Part shown: piece by piece, positions 48,601 to 60,242 of the stretch
Layout of the letters: every line of letters begins with the position of its first letter
How positions within the stretch are numbered: the stretch's first letter is position 1
NCBI RefSeq assembly: GCF_037975245.1
Contig: NC_092572.1
Location: forward strand, 23,294,489 to 23,358,488
Source of the DNA: Apostichopus japonicus
Taxonomy: Eukaryota > Echinodermata > Holothuroidea > Aspidochirotida > Stichopodidae
Length of the DNA: 64,000 bases
Direction: 5' to 3'
Notes under the pieces: generated by a model
Told to the model about the DNA's origin: nothing
Seen by the model: the letters and a program-made list of their open reading frames with translations, nothing else
Databases searched by the model: none
Translations under genes and position numbers: made by a program

Positions 48601-49567
48601 AGAGATTGACGGAGGCCTGGAGACCGTCCACATCAAACTTCCCGCGGTAGTCACCGCCGACCTGAGGTTAAATGAACCAAGATATGCAACCCTACCAAGT
48701 ATCATGGTAAGATAGTCCTCAAAGTATTCCAAAGAGGGATTTTCTATGTTGGGGAGGGGTTGGGGGAGATGGTTGGGGGGTTGGGAAGAAGTGGAAAGAG
48801 AATAGGTTAATGTTGTTCCTTTGGTATTAGGAGTTGGGGTTGGGAAGGGGTGTTTCTTAGTGAAGTGATAAACACAAAAAGTGTAATGTGATTGGTTGAG
48901 GTCAAAGGTTACATAAGATATACAGTACAATGCAAGACAGCAATGCAAGACAGATACTAATATGTGAATACCTGGGTTACATTTTCCATGTATTGGGAAA
49001 GACCGAGTCAAATTCAGAACTGTCACCATTTGACTAATTGTTTTCTGAATTTTTTTGTATTTTGTCATTTTGTTGTTTCATGTCTTCTGTATCTGCTTGA
49101 TTTATATTTTTATCTTCAATGTTTGCTTTTTCTACTTGCCCTTTGAAACGTTTTATTGGTGAAGTTTTATTGGTATCTACAGCCATGTACAATAACTGGA
49201 CGTCTGATAGCTCTTCTACACTAATATGTTTTGATCCCATGTTGTGAGAGGGATTGATGAGTAACTTCTTTTATGGTTGTGCCACCTTTCGTTTTTTTTC
49301 TTCATTTATCGTGTTTTCTTATCGATGAATTACTGTAACGATCCTAATTAAAATGTCAATCTCCAATTTCTCTCCATCTCTCTCTCTCCCCCACAGAAAG
49401 CCAAAAAGAAAAAGATTGATAAAAAGACTCCAGCCGATTTAGGGATCGATGTAACTCCGACCATAGAAATAGTAAGAGTGGAGGACCCGCCGGTACGAGA
49501 GGCAGGACAGAAAGTGGAGACAGTCGACGACATGGTCAATAAACTAAAGGAAGCCGGTGTCGTGTGA
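45681..49567 (+). CDS. ETFB: Electron transfer flavoprotein subunit beta
   Basis: Complete, 5 exons: 45681-45734, 46592-46750, 47689-47847, 48485-48706, 49397-49567; every exon is a multiple of three, giving 254 codons (human 255). ETF beta pairs with ETFA in the mitochondrial matrix and carries electrons from acyl-CoA and other dehydrogenases to ETF:ubiquinone oxidoreductase; beta binds structural AMP. Visible: [71 protein letters not shown], the family signature [20 protein letters not shown], and the docking-loop stretch [20 protein letters not shown]. There is no separate presequence, as in other ETFB proteins. An AT-rich intron 2 carries a 97-bp tandem repeat. Identification is very secure. 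Confidence 0.98.
47191..47475 (+). repeat. 97-bp tandem repeat, about 2.9 copies, ETFB intron 2
   Basis: AAACCATGATAGATAAGATG recurs at 47191, 47288 and 47385, exactly 97 bp apart, nearly identical. Confidence 0.95.
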
Positions 49568-50279
49568 TAGTAGTTAGAATTAAAGTGTTTGGTGGTCTTG
49601 ACAAGAAGAAATTGAACTGATGTTAGTTGGTGGCCACAGAATTACTCTGAAGGAAAAAAATTGGTCGAATGCCTGGGCCGGCAGAGCGCTCTCTTAATAC
49701 AGGCACATTTTCATGATGTCTACGACATTGACGTTATTTTAGTATCACATAAAATGGAGACTTGAAGTGTTAATTGGTAATATGTTAAAAAACTATGCAC
49801 AAAGAGTATTGTTAGATGTCAGTGTGATAATTGTCAAACAACAGATTGGAATTTTGTGCTACGTTTCAATGATTATTAGACAAAGTTGAAGAACCTTTGA
49901 CAAGTAAAATCAGTATGTGGTTGCAACTCAAAAATGTTGTATTAGGGAGGAGCAGGTGGGGGGGTAGGGGGGAGAGGGGGTAAGTTATGCCAGAACTTGA
50001 GAGGTCATCTACTATACATTTCAAATTAAAGTGTTGATATTTCTCAGGAAATATTCATGAGAGGAGCTAGGGAGGAGAAATTTTTTTACTATATTTTTAG
50101 GGGAATACAATCAAATTAATCAGCTTTTGCTCCGGTATATTTTAAAGTCGCCATTGTGCTACAACAGCTTAACTCTTTTCTTGTTTCTCTTTCCTGGAGT
50201 TCTAACACTTATCCCCAGATATTAAAGCTTGTATGATCAGGAAAAAATGCCTCGGTTTACAAAAATTTCTTGAAACTTG

Positions 50280-50760
50280 TGGAAATATACGTTTCACTAT
50301 AAGTGACCATCATTTGATAATCTAGCATATTTGTTGAACAAAAGTTGGAATACAGGTGACCATAATTTGATAATCTAGCATATTTGTGAAACAAACGTTG
50401 TTATAGAAGTGACCATTATTCGAAGATCTAGCATATTGGTGATACAAAAAGTTGGAATAAAAGTGACAACTTTGTTTCATTATCTAGAAAATTTGGTAAA
50501 TGGAGGTTTGACTATAAGTGACCATTATCAAACTATCTAGCATATTTGATGAACACAATTTGGAATATAAGTGTCTATCCTTTGATGATCTAGCACATTT
50601 GTGAAACAAAAGTTTGACTATAAATGACCATGTTTGACTATCTAGCATATTTATACAAAAGGTTGGAATATAAGTGACCAGCATGTGACTAGCATATTTG
50701 GTAAAGAGAAGTTTGACTATAAGTGACCATTAATTGATTTTCTAGCAATATTTGGGGGCA
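50280..50760 (+). repeat. Degenerate tandem repeat, unit about 53 bp
   Basis: Units carry GTGACCAT, ATCTAGCATATTTG and AACAAAAGTTGGAATA. The first starts are at 50303, 50356, 50409 and 50463; later units are more diverged. Confidence 0.85.
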
Positions 50761-51424
50761 AATGCTAAAGATCTTTAATACCGCAAATCAAATAATTCAT
50801 CTTCATTTGTTTAAACGAGTCTGTATTCATGCAAGTGTCTAACATTCTCATTTGCTACTCTGCACTCTTGATGGTAATTCACAAAATGTTACAAACATTA
50901 CATCGACAAAATTCAAACCTGCCTTACCTTACAAACCAATCTTTATTCTTGAAAGTTTAAATTGCAATAAATTAATTCCAGAAAATAGACGTTGTGCGTA
51001 TTAAAAATTTGTACTGGTCTTTGTTTTACCTACGGTATCTTCTTCTATGTGGTTCATGTTCATACAGGGGCAGTGTTTACATTTCCCATCTTGCATCCGC
51101 TAGCCCTAGGCTGTGTCATATTGGGTCGCTGTCAAATTTGTTGCAAAAAGGGTATGAAGGAAAAAGCCACTCAGAAAGTAATTTTGAGTTTGACAGTCAA
51201 ACAGTGACATGCCATGAACAAACTGTATTTGTTCCTTTGATCGAGACTGAAAGAACAGATTATAACTATACTGAATGGCTTCAATTTTAAAATGAATTTA
51301 GACATGAAATTAATTTTGATAAGTAGTGGACTGTTCAAAACCACTGCTTTTAGTCTGCTTGTAATTCTATAACCATGCTTTGAAGATAAATCCATAGAAC
51401 TGACTGGATTGTATAATAGTCCAA

Positions 51425-51635
51425 GATATGTATGTATTTTAGATCCTCCTGCAAGCAGGAACTCGCGAAGAAGCCTCATTGGCTTATCAAAGCCGCAAGC
51501 TGACCGAAGTTAGTCTCTTACATTCATATTTAACGTCCATGATTATTAATTGTCAACAACTCTGTAACTGGACGACATACATTAATCTTGGAGTGACTCG
51601 AACTACATGGGGACCTTATGATTGGACGATACACA
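51425..51635 (-). mobile_element. SINE family 1, copy with a damaged tRNA head
   Basis: Tail, body and B-box region match 29810-30050 in reverse orientation. The part that would carry the A box (beyond about 51620) is replaced by a local duplication of ATGATTGGA. Confidence 0.85.
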
Positions 51636-53085
51636 CCATATGATTGGAGATACAGACCATTACATTAGTGTCTCAGATGCAACACAAAACCCAATAGGGA
51701 AAAGATGGGACCTATTATGGACTCAAATGACATGTTATTCATGTGTTACAAACTTGTTAAGGACAAATGATGTTGAATGTTATCTGATGATGCTCTGTTG
51801 ATCATATGAAGTCAAAAGAACAACTAGTCTTGGTTGAGTTATGATCATTTATCAAGAAATAATGGATGAATCGATTAACATAACGGACTGCACTGAGGAT
51901 TAGATGTCATCATCGCAATATTAGCCTGAAAGGAGCATAACAGAGACATGCCGTAGTTTAAAGTTGAAAATCTTGAATATTGGAAGAGCTGTAGAAATAT
52001 TACTAACATTCAATTTCAATTTCTCCTTGCTTGGACTATAACGAAGCAAGGTTAGAAAACTGCAGAAAGTTATCCTTGAAATCGGAGCCGAGACATTGCC
52101 AGTTATATCTATTGGCAAAAATTAGACAAACATGATTAGAGTAACATAAGTAGAGTAACATATCAGAGTCGATTCGCATTAAAAAATATAGTGACTTGAT
52201 TCAAATAACTTTTTACAACACTGGAACATCTCATTAAATAGTTTTTGAACTAGTCCACTTCATGGCATGACGTCTAGTGAACTTGTGGTACCTTATATTC
52301 AACTATGTACCTTCTCTGCAAACATGAAATGCAAAATACGAACTATTTCATATAATTTGAAAATCCATTTGGAATAAAATTTATTGCATCAACTAGAACA
52401 GCACATAAGATCTTGGCTTTTAACTTTTAATCGTTGTAAAAATGGACGGGATATCGAAAGCACTTATTAGAAAATATATTAAAGAAATATGAAATGATTT
52501 GTTCGACACGCAAATGCAAACTACACACAACTACGGCTACTTATGGATTGAAAAAGTCTCAATTCTGACATTCTCGTTATCTTCCCTGGTTGAAAAATAT
52601 TCTGTTCATGATCCTTTTTTTCTGAAATCTTCGTCTAAAATTTACAGTTTAAATTTGCAGATAAGGTTGAATTGGTTCAACAATTGATAGTAAAAATAAT
52701 AATTTATGAAATTTATATATAGTTGAGGTAATGATGTGGTCATAAATACAATCTGTATGAATTCTCGATCATAGATAATTTTCTCATGATATGGAAGGAC
52801 AGGTTAAATGTTCAATATATCTTTCACCCAAAGAGGGTGGTGGTGGTAGCAGTAGTAAGGTCACTGGATCAGGTTAGGGGGAAAGGGTGTCACTTTGTAA
52901 CTGGCAGATATTTATTATGAATATGAATTCATCTCTACTGAATTTGTAAGGTATATAAATAACTAAATGAAATCATCAGCCAATGATTATGAACCACATT
53001 AACATCACAGGAATTCCCTACTGCTAATTTTGATATATCTGCCCCCCCCCCCTTCCCCTCAATGACTGACTTGACAGAGAAGGAG

Positions 53086-53213
53086 CATAGCTAGACTTCT
53101 TTTATGGGGGAAATGCTTTTCTAGGGGGCCAGGCAGAAACATTTCTACAAAAACTTTTCTAGCAATGTTTTAGGAGGCCATTATTTGGGTAATGGGAGGT
53201 GAGCTATGCCCCT
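53086..53213. mobile_element. Possible small MITE
   Basis: About 128 bp bounded by imperfect inverted ends: GGAGCATAGCTAGA at the left and, reverse-complemented, GGGGCATAGCTCAC at the right. I see no clear target duplication and no second copy in the window. Confidence 0.35.
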
Positions 53214-53679
53214 GTGGTAATGCCACTGTGAAAGTGAAACTTGAGGATACAAATTTATATAACAAGGAGCTCAGCATATTTGTGGATGTTTAAAGATTAG
53301 GAACACATTGCTCTAGTGTTTCATAGATGCAGCACAAATTCAGATCTTCTTGACTTCCACTACAATGCAACACAAGTAACAATGCCCCTACATGTACCAC
53401 TGAAGAATGCACACACACAGGCCTAGTAAATAGATGTCACTTTTTGGACTGATAACAGCAGCACATGTATGCACTCTGTGTCACACAACATTAAATCTTG
53501 CATGCTTACTATCATTAGATATATGTCACAGTGACAGATCATCTCTAATTTCAGGAATCAGCCATAGCGACACATCACACGTGACAGGTTATCTGCAGTG
53601 TCTACATTAGTAGGAGTCAGACACTGTGACATCTCCCTGTGACAGACTGTCTCTGACGCCCATCAGCAAGAACTCAGAC

Positions 53680-54430
53680 ATTATGACATATCCCTGTCAC
53701 CTCTGATATCTATTACCAGGAATCAGACACTGTGACAGCTCCCTGTGACAGACATTATGACATATCCCTGTCACCTCTGATATCTATTACCAGGAATCAG
53801 ACACTGTGACAGCTCCCTGTGACAGACTGTCTCTGATGCCCATCAACAAGAATTCAGACATTGTGACACATTGCCCTGTCACCTCTGATATCTATTAACA
53901 GGAATCAGACACCGTGACATCTCCCTGTGACAGACTGTCTCTGACACCCATTAACAAGAATTCAGACATTGTGACACATCGCTGTCACCTCTGATATCTA
54001 TTACCAGGAATCAGACATTGTGACATCTCCCTGTGACAGACTGTCTCTGACGCCCATCAACAAGAATTCAGACATTGCGACATATCGCTGTCACCTCTGA
54101 TATCTATTACCAGGAATCAGACACTGTGACATCTCCCTGTGACAGACTGTCTCTGATGCCCATAAACAAGAATTCAGACATTGTGACACATTGCTGTCAC
54201 CTCTGATATCTATTACCAGGAATCAGACATTGTGATATCTCCCTGTGACAAACTGTCTCTGAGGCCCATCAACAAGAATTGAGACATTGTGACACATTGC
54301 TGTCACCTCTGATATCTATTACCAGGAATCAGACACCGTGACATCTCCCTGTGGCAGACTGACTCTGACGACCTCTGATCTACTAACAGATGTTCGGACA
54401 TCGTGACATCTCACTGTGACAGGTCATCTC
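53680..54430 (+). repeat. 106-bp tandem repeat array downstream of the DRC12-like gene
   Basis: CAGGAATCAGACA recurs at 53791, 53899, 54005, 54111, 54217 and 54323, mostly 106 bp apart. Each unit contains several CAGACNNTGTGACA-like sub-units. More diverged units extend left to about 53520. Confidence 0.93.
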
Positions 54431-54551
54431 CGATGTCTAATAGCAGGAGCAAGACTATGACACTGTTGTGACACATCACTGTGACAGGACATCTTGTCAT
54501 TCTCCACAGGATTGCAAACACTGCTTTCACCATCCACTGTGACCTTTCACC

Positions 54552-56703
54552 TCATATATCCAATGGATTGAGTCCAAACTCCATTAGTTTCTGTTTGTTT
54601 TCAAAGTGTATATTCGTGGCTTGTTCCTGCCATCTCTTCTGAGCTGTATCCAGTTTGATGACCATGTTATCTAAGGCCTCCTGTAGACAATAACAGGAAC
54701 CACATTAATGTCATCAGTTCATGAAACTTCTGCAGTTACTTCGACTATTAAGTCAATCAGTTTCAAAAGAAAAAAAAAGTTGATCCTAATATGATGCAAA
54801 TTTGCAGAACAGACTTAACTTTTTGGAGCATCTGAGACAACACAAGTTACTCTACAAAGATGACTGCTTCTAAAACAAGATCACTTTTGCTTCTAAAACA
54901 AGATCACTTTTGCTTCTAAAACAAGAGAAGTTTTGCTTCTAAACCAGGATAACTTTTGCTTCTTGTTCAGTGCAATCTATCCTCTCTCACTCAAAAGCTG
55001 TTGATATATGTAATCTTGTGACCAGAAGGAAGTCTTCATATTCAAACTTCTCTTGACGATCAGGGTACATTTTTATCTTGAAATGTAGTGTAGCAGTTTA
55101 TAACACTCTGAAGCTTAAAACACTTTGATTCCAGTGAACAAGAACAAACAACAACAACAAGAACATAACATAAAACAACAACATAAAACAACAATATGAC
55201 ATAAAACAACAGCATAAAACACTATGATTCCAGTGAACAAGAACAAACAACAACAACAAGAACATAACATAAAACAACAACATAAAACAACAATATGACA
55301 TAAAACAACAGCATAAAACACTATGATTCCAGTGAACAACAACTTAAAACACTGTGATTCCAGTGAACAAGAACATAAAAACAACAACAACAAAATAAAA
55401 TAACAACATAAAACACAGTGATTCCAGTGAACAAATTATGTTATAAACCTTTGTACCTTTACAGCAACCTGACCATTTTGCATAGCATATTATGCGATGC
55501 CATACAGGATAAATTACTCCGACATGACAACGGAGAGCGAGCAAGGGAAATGCTGAGCAGAAATCTGGTCGTCTCGGTTAAAACGTGACAGACACTACAT
55601 AATCGGAACAAAAAGTTGTCCAACAGCCTTTACTGTCACTCAGACCCCCAAGTCCAAGTGCCGACATTTCAAAACATACCTCCTTGCTACAATTTCCTTT
55701 CCCTTTTTCTTGGGTAGCTTGTGAGGGGGAGGGAGGGAGGGGGAGGGAGGGGGAGGGGGGAGGGGGAGGGGGGAGAAGTGCTTATAGCCAACTGCATCAG
55801 GCTTTTAAGAAGACATAACAGCAATAGGAAAAACCCTCTCTCTCTACCTCTCTCTCTCTGTCAGGTAATAATAAAAGTAACTGAAGTCCCAACAAACCTG
55901 CATCATACTCTCATAGGAGAATTCCATGTTTTTAATCTTGTCTTGAAGTTCATTAATCAACTGATCCTTTTCGGTCGTGACCCTCTCCTTCTCCCTGGTG
56001 GTCTCGTCTAATTGCCTCTCCGTTTGTTCTGTGGATACAAACAAAAATTGAAGATCTTAAATAGAACCGTCCTGTCTTCTGGCTCCCACCTGGGATAATT
56101 ACTTCAATTGCCAAAGAAATAACACTTTTCAGCAATTTTGGCACCCAAACAATACAGGGTCAAAACAGAGCATTTTGGGTGACTCAGGAGGTGTGCTTGC
56201 TTCAATTTTAAAACACCTTTCATATCTGGAAAATGGAAATAACTTGGAGGGTATGAACTTTCTGTGATAAGTATTGGTTCTACATATAGACAATGGTGTC
56301 TGTAATAAGTATCAGCTACTGTAATAGACATTGGACTTAATAATATGTATCAAGTTCTGTAATAGACAATGGACTCTGTAATAAGTATCAGGTTCTGTAA
56401 TAGACATTGGCCTCTGTAGTAAGTATCATGTTTTGAAATAGACATTGGACTCTGTAATAAGTATCAGGTTCTGTAATAGACATTGGACTCTGTAATAAGT
56501 ATCAGGTTCTGTAATAGACATCTGACTCTGTATTATGTATCAAGGTCTGCTTCAGCATACAGTAAATTCAAAGATTTGTAATAGACATTGAGGTATAAAA
56601 TAAGAACTTCTCCTAGCCCCATAATAATAATAATAATAATCATAATAATAATCATAATAATAATCATAATAATAATAATAATGAAAATAATAATAATAAT
56701 GAA

Positions 56704-56747
<44 letters not shown>

Positions 56748-59700
56748 CAATAATAATAATAATAATAGTTATAATAATATTCCAAACTTATACAAGCAAA
56801 AAATAGTTTGATATTAACTGAGCCTGGACATTCCCACGGCATCTTCAGCTAATTACAGTAGTTGCCATTCTTATAAATTTGTTTAAGCTAGTTTAATTAT
56901 CAATGTTGTCTATTTTTTAATTCCACTGCTACCTTCATAAACAATAGTTCTAAGGGAGATATGGTGAGTACCTAATTTTAATTTTGTTTTGTCCAATGCA
57001 GCTGTGAGACGGTGGATCTCAGAGTTCATCTCGGTTTGCATGTGCTTGTATTGTCTGGTCATGTCTGAAATAAATCAAAAATGAGAATTTGGAAGATAGA
57101 GCAGTCTGGAAAATGGGACCAATTCATGACACACAATCAGATAACGATAGTGAATAACATTTATCTTGAAGTTACATCTGGGTTAGAAATAAAGCCATCA
57201 GATATCTCATGAGTTAATTTCCTAATGTACTGCATGCATGCTAAAAATGGATAGAAATTTATCCCTTTCGTAGATACCAAGGGTTTCATGATTGGTTTGT
57301 ACAATGTAATGATTGCAAAATATATCTGTCTAGCAGAATTATTGTTCATATCAGGCAGGTGGGAAAAAATTCCCAAAAACCCCCTTGACCATTTTGGATC
57401 CAAACTTTATTATTTTGCAAGATGAGGTGCCATAAATTCAACATCAATCCTACTAGAAATATGGAAACATATATGTGGGGGGGGGGGGGGGAGAGTACAA
57501 AACCATAGCAACAATTTTGTCTGGTCCTTTCCTTATCCAAACATTCAGAGTTGGTGCAACAGTTATAAAGGCCACCATTACGCTTTAAGTCAATTAATGT
57601 TACAGTCTTTAGCGACATTTTGTTTTTTACTTCACCCGGCTGGTTTCCAAGTATATTCCCAACGCTTGGAATCTAGCCACTTTTACCTGTGGTTACAGCT
57701 CTTTGATCGTCTTTGTGGTTGGTCAGCTGGTCATGAGCTACTTCCATTTTCCTCTTCCATTCATCGCTATGAGACTGGGCCCTGCGGGCTATCTCCTTCC
57801 TGGATGCTGCGGGAGAGACGTTGAGAAAGTATATTAACGAAACAGTTCACAATATTTATGAATTGTTGTTGATATTTCATTAAAAAAATACTGTAATATT
57901 AACAAAAATGATATGTAAAATGTCCCTACAGGGGATTGAATGCTTACGTAGCCGTCCTGACCTAGTACGAATCAGCAGAGAGAGACTGTGAATGCAACGC
58001 CTTTGCACCATTCAACCTCATGGGCTCAACGTTCAGGAAGGACATGACTAACTTTTCTTCTGTTCCCCAGAACAGTTTTATTTTTTTGGGATATGTAAAA
58101 TAGACAGACTGCTACAAAAATGCAATATGTATAGTTGTTTTTTGCAGTTCCAGAAATCTTTAATATTTTCAATAGTTTATGAACAGTTGAGGAATAAAAC
58201 TTTAACAGTAGGGAGTGAGTAGGCTTCCCTTAAAACTAAGAACAGGAACAATTTCCTTTACGATCCAATCCTCCAACAGTGTCCCTCTGCCCCTCCCCCC
58301 CCCTACCCCCTTGGAACAGAGATCTGGTTGATCCAATATCAAAGTCTTTCTTGGAGTTAACTGTACACTTTTCCACACTTTTACCAATCTATAACACTTT
58401 TCATGTGCAAGTCTGGTAAACGGTCCCTCAACTTACTACAAATTAAACCATTGTAGCTACTTAATTGTGTTTTGTAATCAACCTGACCAGCTGATTACAT
58501 CGTCCTTTGCTTACCAATGAGCCTTGGATGCATGCATGTTTCTTTTTCAATTAAAAATAAACTAAGCGGTAAGGAAATGCAACCTACTGTACACTGAAAG
58601 CAGCATCTTTTGCCTGTATGTACAGTAAATTAATCCTGTGCCTTCTTTCACCGCAACATGTTGAGTTCAACCTACATGATAATGAACAGTCTCAGACAAA
58701 CAGGCAAAAATTAATGACTTCTTTGTCATGGGTGGGAGGGAAGAGTGGGGACAGTACAGTTGTAGTGGTAGGCACAGGAGTGCTGAAACTTTTTTGTAAA
58801 AAAGATGACATATCCTGACAATAATCTATTTGGGGGGGGGGGGGCGGGTGAGGAGGAGTGAGACAAATATATTTGGTGCCTTGGCTCCTCATTGACCATT
58901 GTACTCCACAGGTTACACTTCTTTGCTTCTGTGAAGTACAGTACAGTAATACATTGCTTTTACGTAATATTTACCCAAATGATCTTTAAGTGCTTCAATC
59001 TCGTGGAGGGTCTTCTTATATTTATCATCAATAGTGAGCTCAGCATCTGAGGAATACAATTTAACCAAGAATGTGTTACCCATCATCATTATTAACACCT
59101 TCCCTTTACCCTTCCCACTCCTGCCCAATAACGAATCATCCTTCCACCCCCCTCCCCTCCCCCCACACTTCCTCTTCCTCCAAATAATGTTTACAAGTGA
59201 AATAATGTTCAGTCATTGTAACAACTTCCAACTTAAAACAGCTAAGTAAAAATTAATAAAAATATAAGTAAATTACAATGGTAAAACAATAAGAAATATT
59301 CATTATTTCAAAAACATTCAATGATTTGATTTGGAGCTAAATCATACTACTTTGGTGCTTTCTTACTACGTCAACCCACCTTACTGACACTGTACACAAA
59401 TGTAGTTCCCAAACTCTAACACAAACCCAGCCATAACATAATGGTGCGGTATAAAGTCATTGCTCAAGTGCAATAGCATCACGTCGTCCAATTCTACGGA
59501 CGGAGAAAGTTGACTATTTTTACGAAAAAAACATTTTTTCCCTTGAAAAATATGTATGCACGATGGTTTCAGTCAGTTTTAAACGTGTTTCCAGATACAC
59601 TCTGATTACAACCATTGTATTTGATGGTATTTTAAACTTGTTGTGTTGAGTTGTCGTGAAATGGAACCTTTGACGCTAATTCAGTAATTAGTATGACCGT

Positions 59701-59899
59701 AGTACGGCGTAGAATTGTCTACCCTAACAAGGCCTAGCCCAACTGAAGCTCCATACCATTACTGTAACCAGGCTAAATAGACCTAATTGTGCTTAAGCGG
59801 GTGGGTTTATTACTGCTATTGTCCTAGAGTGGTCTTACCATTCTTCTTTTTTCCTTTCTTTTTCCCCTTTTTTCCCTTTCCTTTCTTTTTTGGTGGCAT
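54552..59899 (-). CDS. DRC12: Coiled-coil protein, likely dynein regulatory complex subunit 12 (CCDC153)
   Basis: Complete, 6 exons: 59839-59899, 58975-59046, 57687-57806, 56972-57064, 55898-56028, 54552-54680; 201 codons in phase throughout (human CCDC153 is about 210). It starts MPPKKKGKGKKGKKKGKKKN, a lysine-rich head. The rest is nearly continuous coiled coil: YKKTLHEIEALKDHL, EIARRAQSHSDEWKRKMEVA, TEMNSEIHRLTAALDKTKLK, EQTERQLDETTREKERVTTE. It ends with HFENKQKLMEFGLNPLDI. The MPPK start, length, exon-wide coiled coil and FGL-PLD ending fit DRC12, a part of the nexin-dynein regulatory complex that links doublet microtubules in motile cilia. I rely on memory for the family match and another coiled-coil ciliary protein is possible. 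Splicing is secure, the name less so. Confidence 0.72.
55110..55440 (+). repeat. 99-bp tandem repeat, DRC12-like gene intron 5
   Basis: GATTCCAGTGAACAA recurs at 55127, 55226 and 55325, 99 bp apart, then at two shorter spacings. Between these motifs lie AACAACAACATAAAAC-type runs. Confidence 0.93.
56330..56545 (+). repeat. 38-bp minisatellite, DRC12-like gene intron 4
   Basis: About five copies of a unit containing GACATTGGACTCTGTAATA and AGTATCAGGTTCTGTAATA. Confidence 0.92.
56620..56785 (+). repeat. AAT triplet microsatellite
   Basis: About 165 bp of AAT with CAT and GAAA interruptions, in intron 4 of the DRC12-like gene. Confidence 0.96.
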
Positions 59900-60242
59900 G
59901 TTACAGAGGAGCTTGAAATTAAGCAAATTTTCCGAAGTCTGCTCGTTTATTACTCAGTAGAAGCTAGCGGACAATAAGCGCGGACAATAGTAGCGGACAA
60001 TAACAGCGTACATTAGCAGATATCAAAAGCAGAAAAATACTACGGTGTAGTGTAATGGCCGTAATTAACCATTATCCTGTCACTGGGTTCTTTAAAGCCA
60101 GTCGAGAATATACGTCTTCGATTTTTTAGTCACAGGTATCGCAACAATGTTGGGAATCTCGATAGGTGGTGGGTCAATAACGGATGCTTTGGGTGTGGGA
60201 TTGAACCAGACAATCCCTGGATCAAGTCCACTGCCCTAGAGG
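59900..60242. other. Interval between the DRC12-like gene and the satellite array
   Basis: It should hold the promoter of the minus-strand DRC12-like gene. Its right end (about 60180-60240) reads, on the minus strand, like the 3' half of a tRNA-derived element: an anticodon-arm-like CAGTGGACTTGATCC and a B box GGTTCAATCCC. The 5' half is replaced by the satellite. Confidence 0.45.

Larger units (their letters stand above)
49568..54551. other. Intergenic region between ETFB and the DRC12-like gene (convergent)
   Basis: No exon could be supported. Contents: a 53-bp degenerate tandem repeat (50280-50760), a head-truncated SINE (51425-51635), a possible small MITE (53086-53213) and a 106-bp tandem array (53680-54430). 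Several G-rich or C-rich runs occur, for example near 49955 and 53041. Confidence 0.6.

Noticed and set aside
48505-49068. 187-codon minus-strand frame over ETFB exon 4
   Set aside because: It is a shadow of ETFB exon 4 and its downstream intron with no recognisable features.
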